NCBI GenBank assembly: GCA_017629615.1
Contig: JAGBWT010000162.1
Location: 1-6,784, forward strand
Length of the DNA: 6,784 nt
Reading direction: 5' to 3'
DNA from: Alistipes sp.
GTDB taxonomy: Bacteria > Bacteroidota > Bacteroidia > Bacteroidales > Rikenellaceae
Under the pieces are notes generated by a model. The model was not told the DNA's origin. It did no database searches and saw only the letters and a program-made list of their open reading frames with translations. Position 1 is the stretch's first letter; each line of letters begins with the position of its first letter. A program made the translations under genes and the position numbers. Shown here piece after piece: positions 6,337-6,784 of the stretch.

Positions 6337-6784
6337 ATGGCAAGAAAGAACTTTGTAGAGGAGTTGCAGTGGCGCGGTATGATTCATACGATTATGCCCG
6401 GCGCCGAGGAGCAACTCGAAAAGGAGATGACAACCGCATACCTCGGTATCGACCCGACGGCCGACTCGTTGCATATCGGCCACTTGGTAGGCGTTATGAT
6501 TCTGAAACATTTGCAGATGTGTGGCCACCGCCCTATCGCCCTCGTCGGAGGTGCTACGGGTATGATTGGCGACCCAAGCGGTAAGTCGCAGGAGCGCAAC
6601 TTGCTCGACGAGGCTGCTCTGCGCCACAATCAGGAGGCTATCAAGGCCCAACTCGCACGCCTTATCGACTTCGATTCCGATGCCGAGAATGCAGCGTTGA
6701 TGGTCAATAACTACGACTGGATGAAGGAGTTTTCGTTCCTCGACTTTGCACGCGAAATCGGTAAGTGCATCACCGTAAACTATA
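6337..6784 (+). CDS. tyrS: Tyrosyl-tRNA synthetase, N-terminal part (3' end beyond window)
   Basis: TyrS charges tRNA-Tyr with tyrosine in the cytoplasm. The 149 visible codons begin [16 protein letters not shown], the usual start of bacterial TyrS. They hold the class I signature [14 protein letters not shown] (37-50, HIGH at 46-49), which binds ATP and tyrosine, and the conserved stretch [14 protein letters not shown] (about 72-85). The KMSKS loop and the S4-like tRNA-binding tail would lie beyond the window, since the family is usually about 400-430 residues. The ATG at 6337 is chosen because the protein aligns from its first residues with known TyrS starts and the leader is A-rich. No hairpin terminator or -7 box is evident in the 46-bp gap after dnaX, so read-through from the dnaX promoter is likely. 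Confidence 0.95.
   Translation, partial: MARKNFVEELQWRGMIHTIMPGAEEQLEKEMTTAYLGIDPTADSLHIGHLVGVMILKHLQMCGHRPIALVGGATGMIGDPSGKSQERNLLDEAALRHNQEAIKAQLARLIDFDSDAENAALMVNNYDWMKEFSFLDFAREIGKCITVNY

Overview
The window looks like chromosomal DNA of a gut Bacteroidales. Alistipes or another Rikenellaceae is my best guess, as an inference. Four things point there: lipoproteins with BACON-type domains, a secreted repeat protein of a kind common in gut Bacteroidetes, a TAnnTTTG-type -7 promoter element with no Shine-Dalgarno sites, and moderately high GC with strong use of TCG for serine. Every gene I can support lies on the + strand, and there is no stretch over 300 bases without a gene.

Positions 1-4301 hold an accessory, cell-surface gene cluster read as one unit. 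It contains the 3' end of a Cys/Asn-rich repeat protein (probable beta-helix, GLUG-like), then a 677-residue lipoprotein with two BACON-like domains and a C-terminal SGNH-hydrolase-like (DUF4886-type) domain, then a 240-residue lipoprotein made of little more than two BACON-like domains. The gaps are 21 bp and a 4-base ATGA overlap, so the genes are probably co-transcribed. The last two start with related N-termini. Together they suggest a surface glycan- or host-polymer-binding module with one candidate esterase. A strong Rho-independent terminator (4321-4359), preceded by a smaller hairpin, closes the unit.

Positions 4360-6784 hold housekeeping genes. dnaX (4422-6290, clamp-loader tau subunit) has a -7 promoter box so close to its ATG that the mRNA may be leaderless. 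It is followed after 46 bp by the first 149 codons of tyrS (tyrosyl-tRNA synthetase), which runs off the window.

The most interesting signal is inside dnaX. A run of ten A (5506-5515) lies exactly where the clamp-loader core ends and the proline-rich tau linker begins. Stop codons follow at once in both other frames (TAG 5516-5518, TGA 5524-5526), and a GC-rich 6-bp hairpin lies 11 nt downstream. This is the architecture expected of programmed slippage that would make a short gamma subunit of about 365 residues alongside the 622-residue tau.
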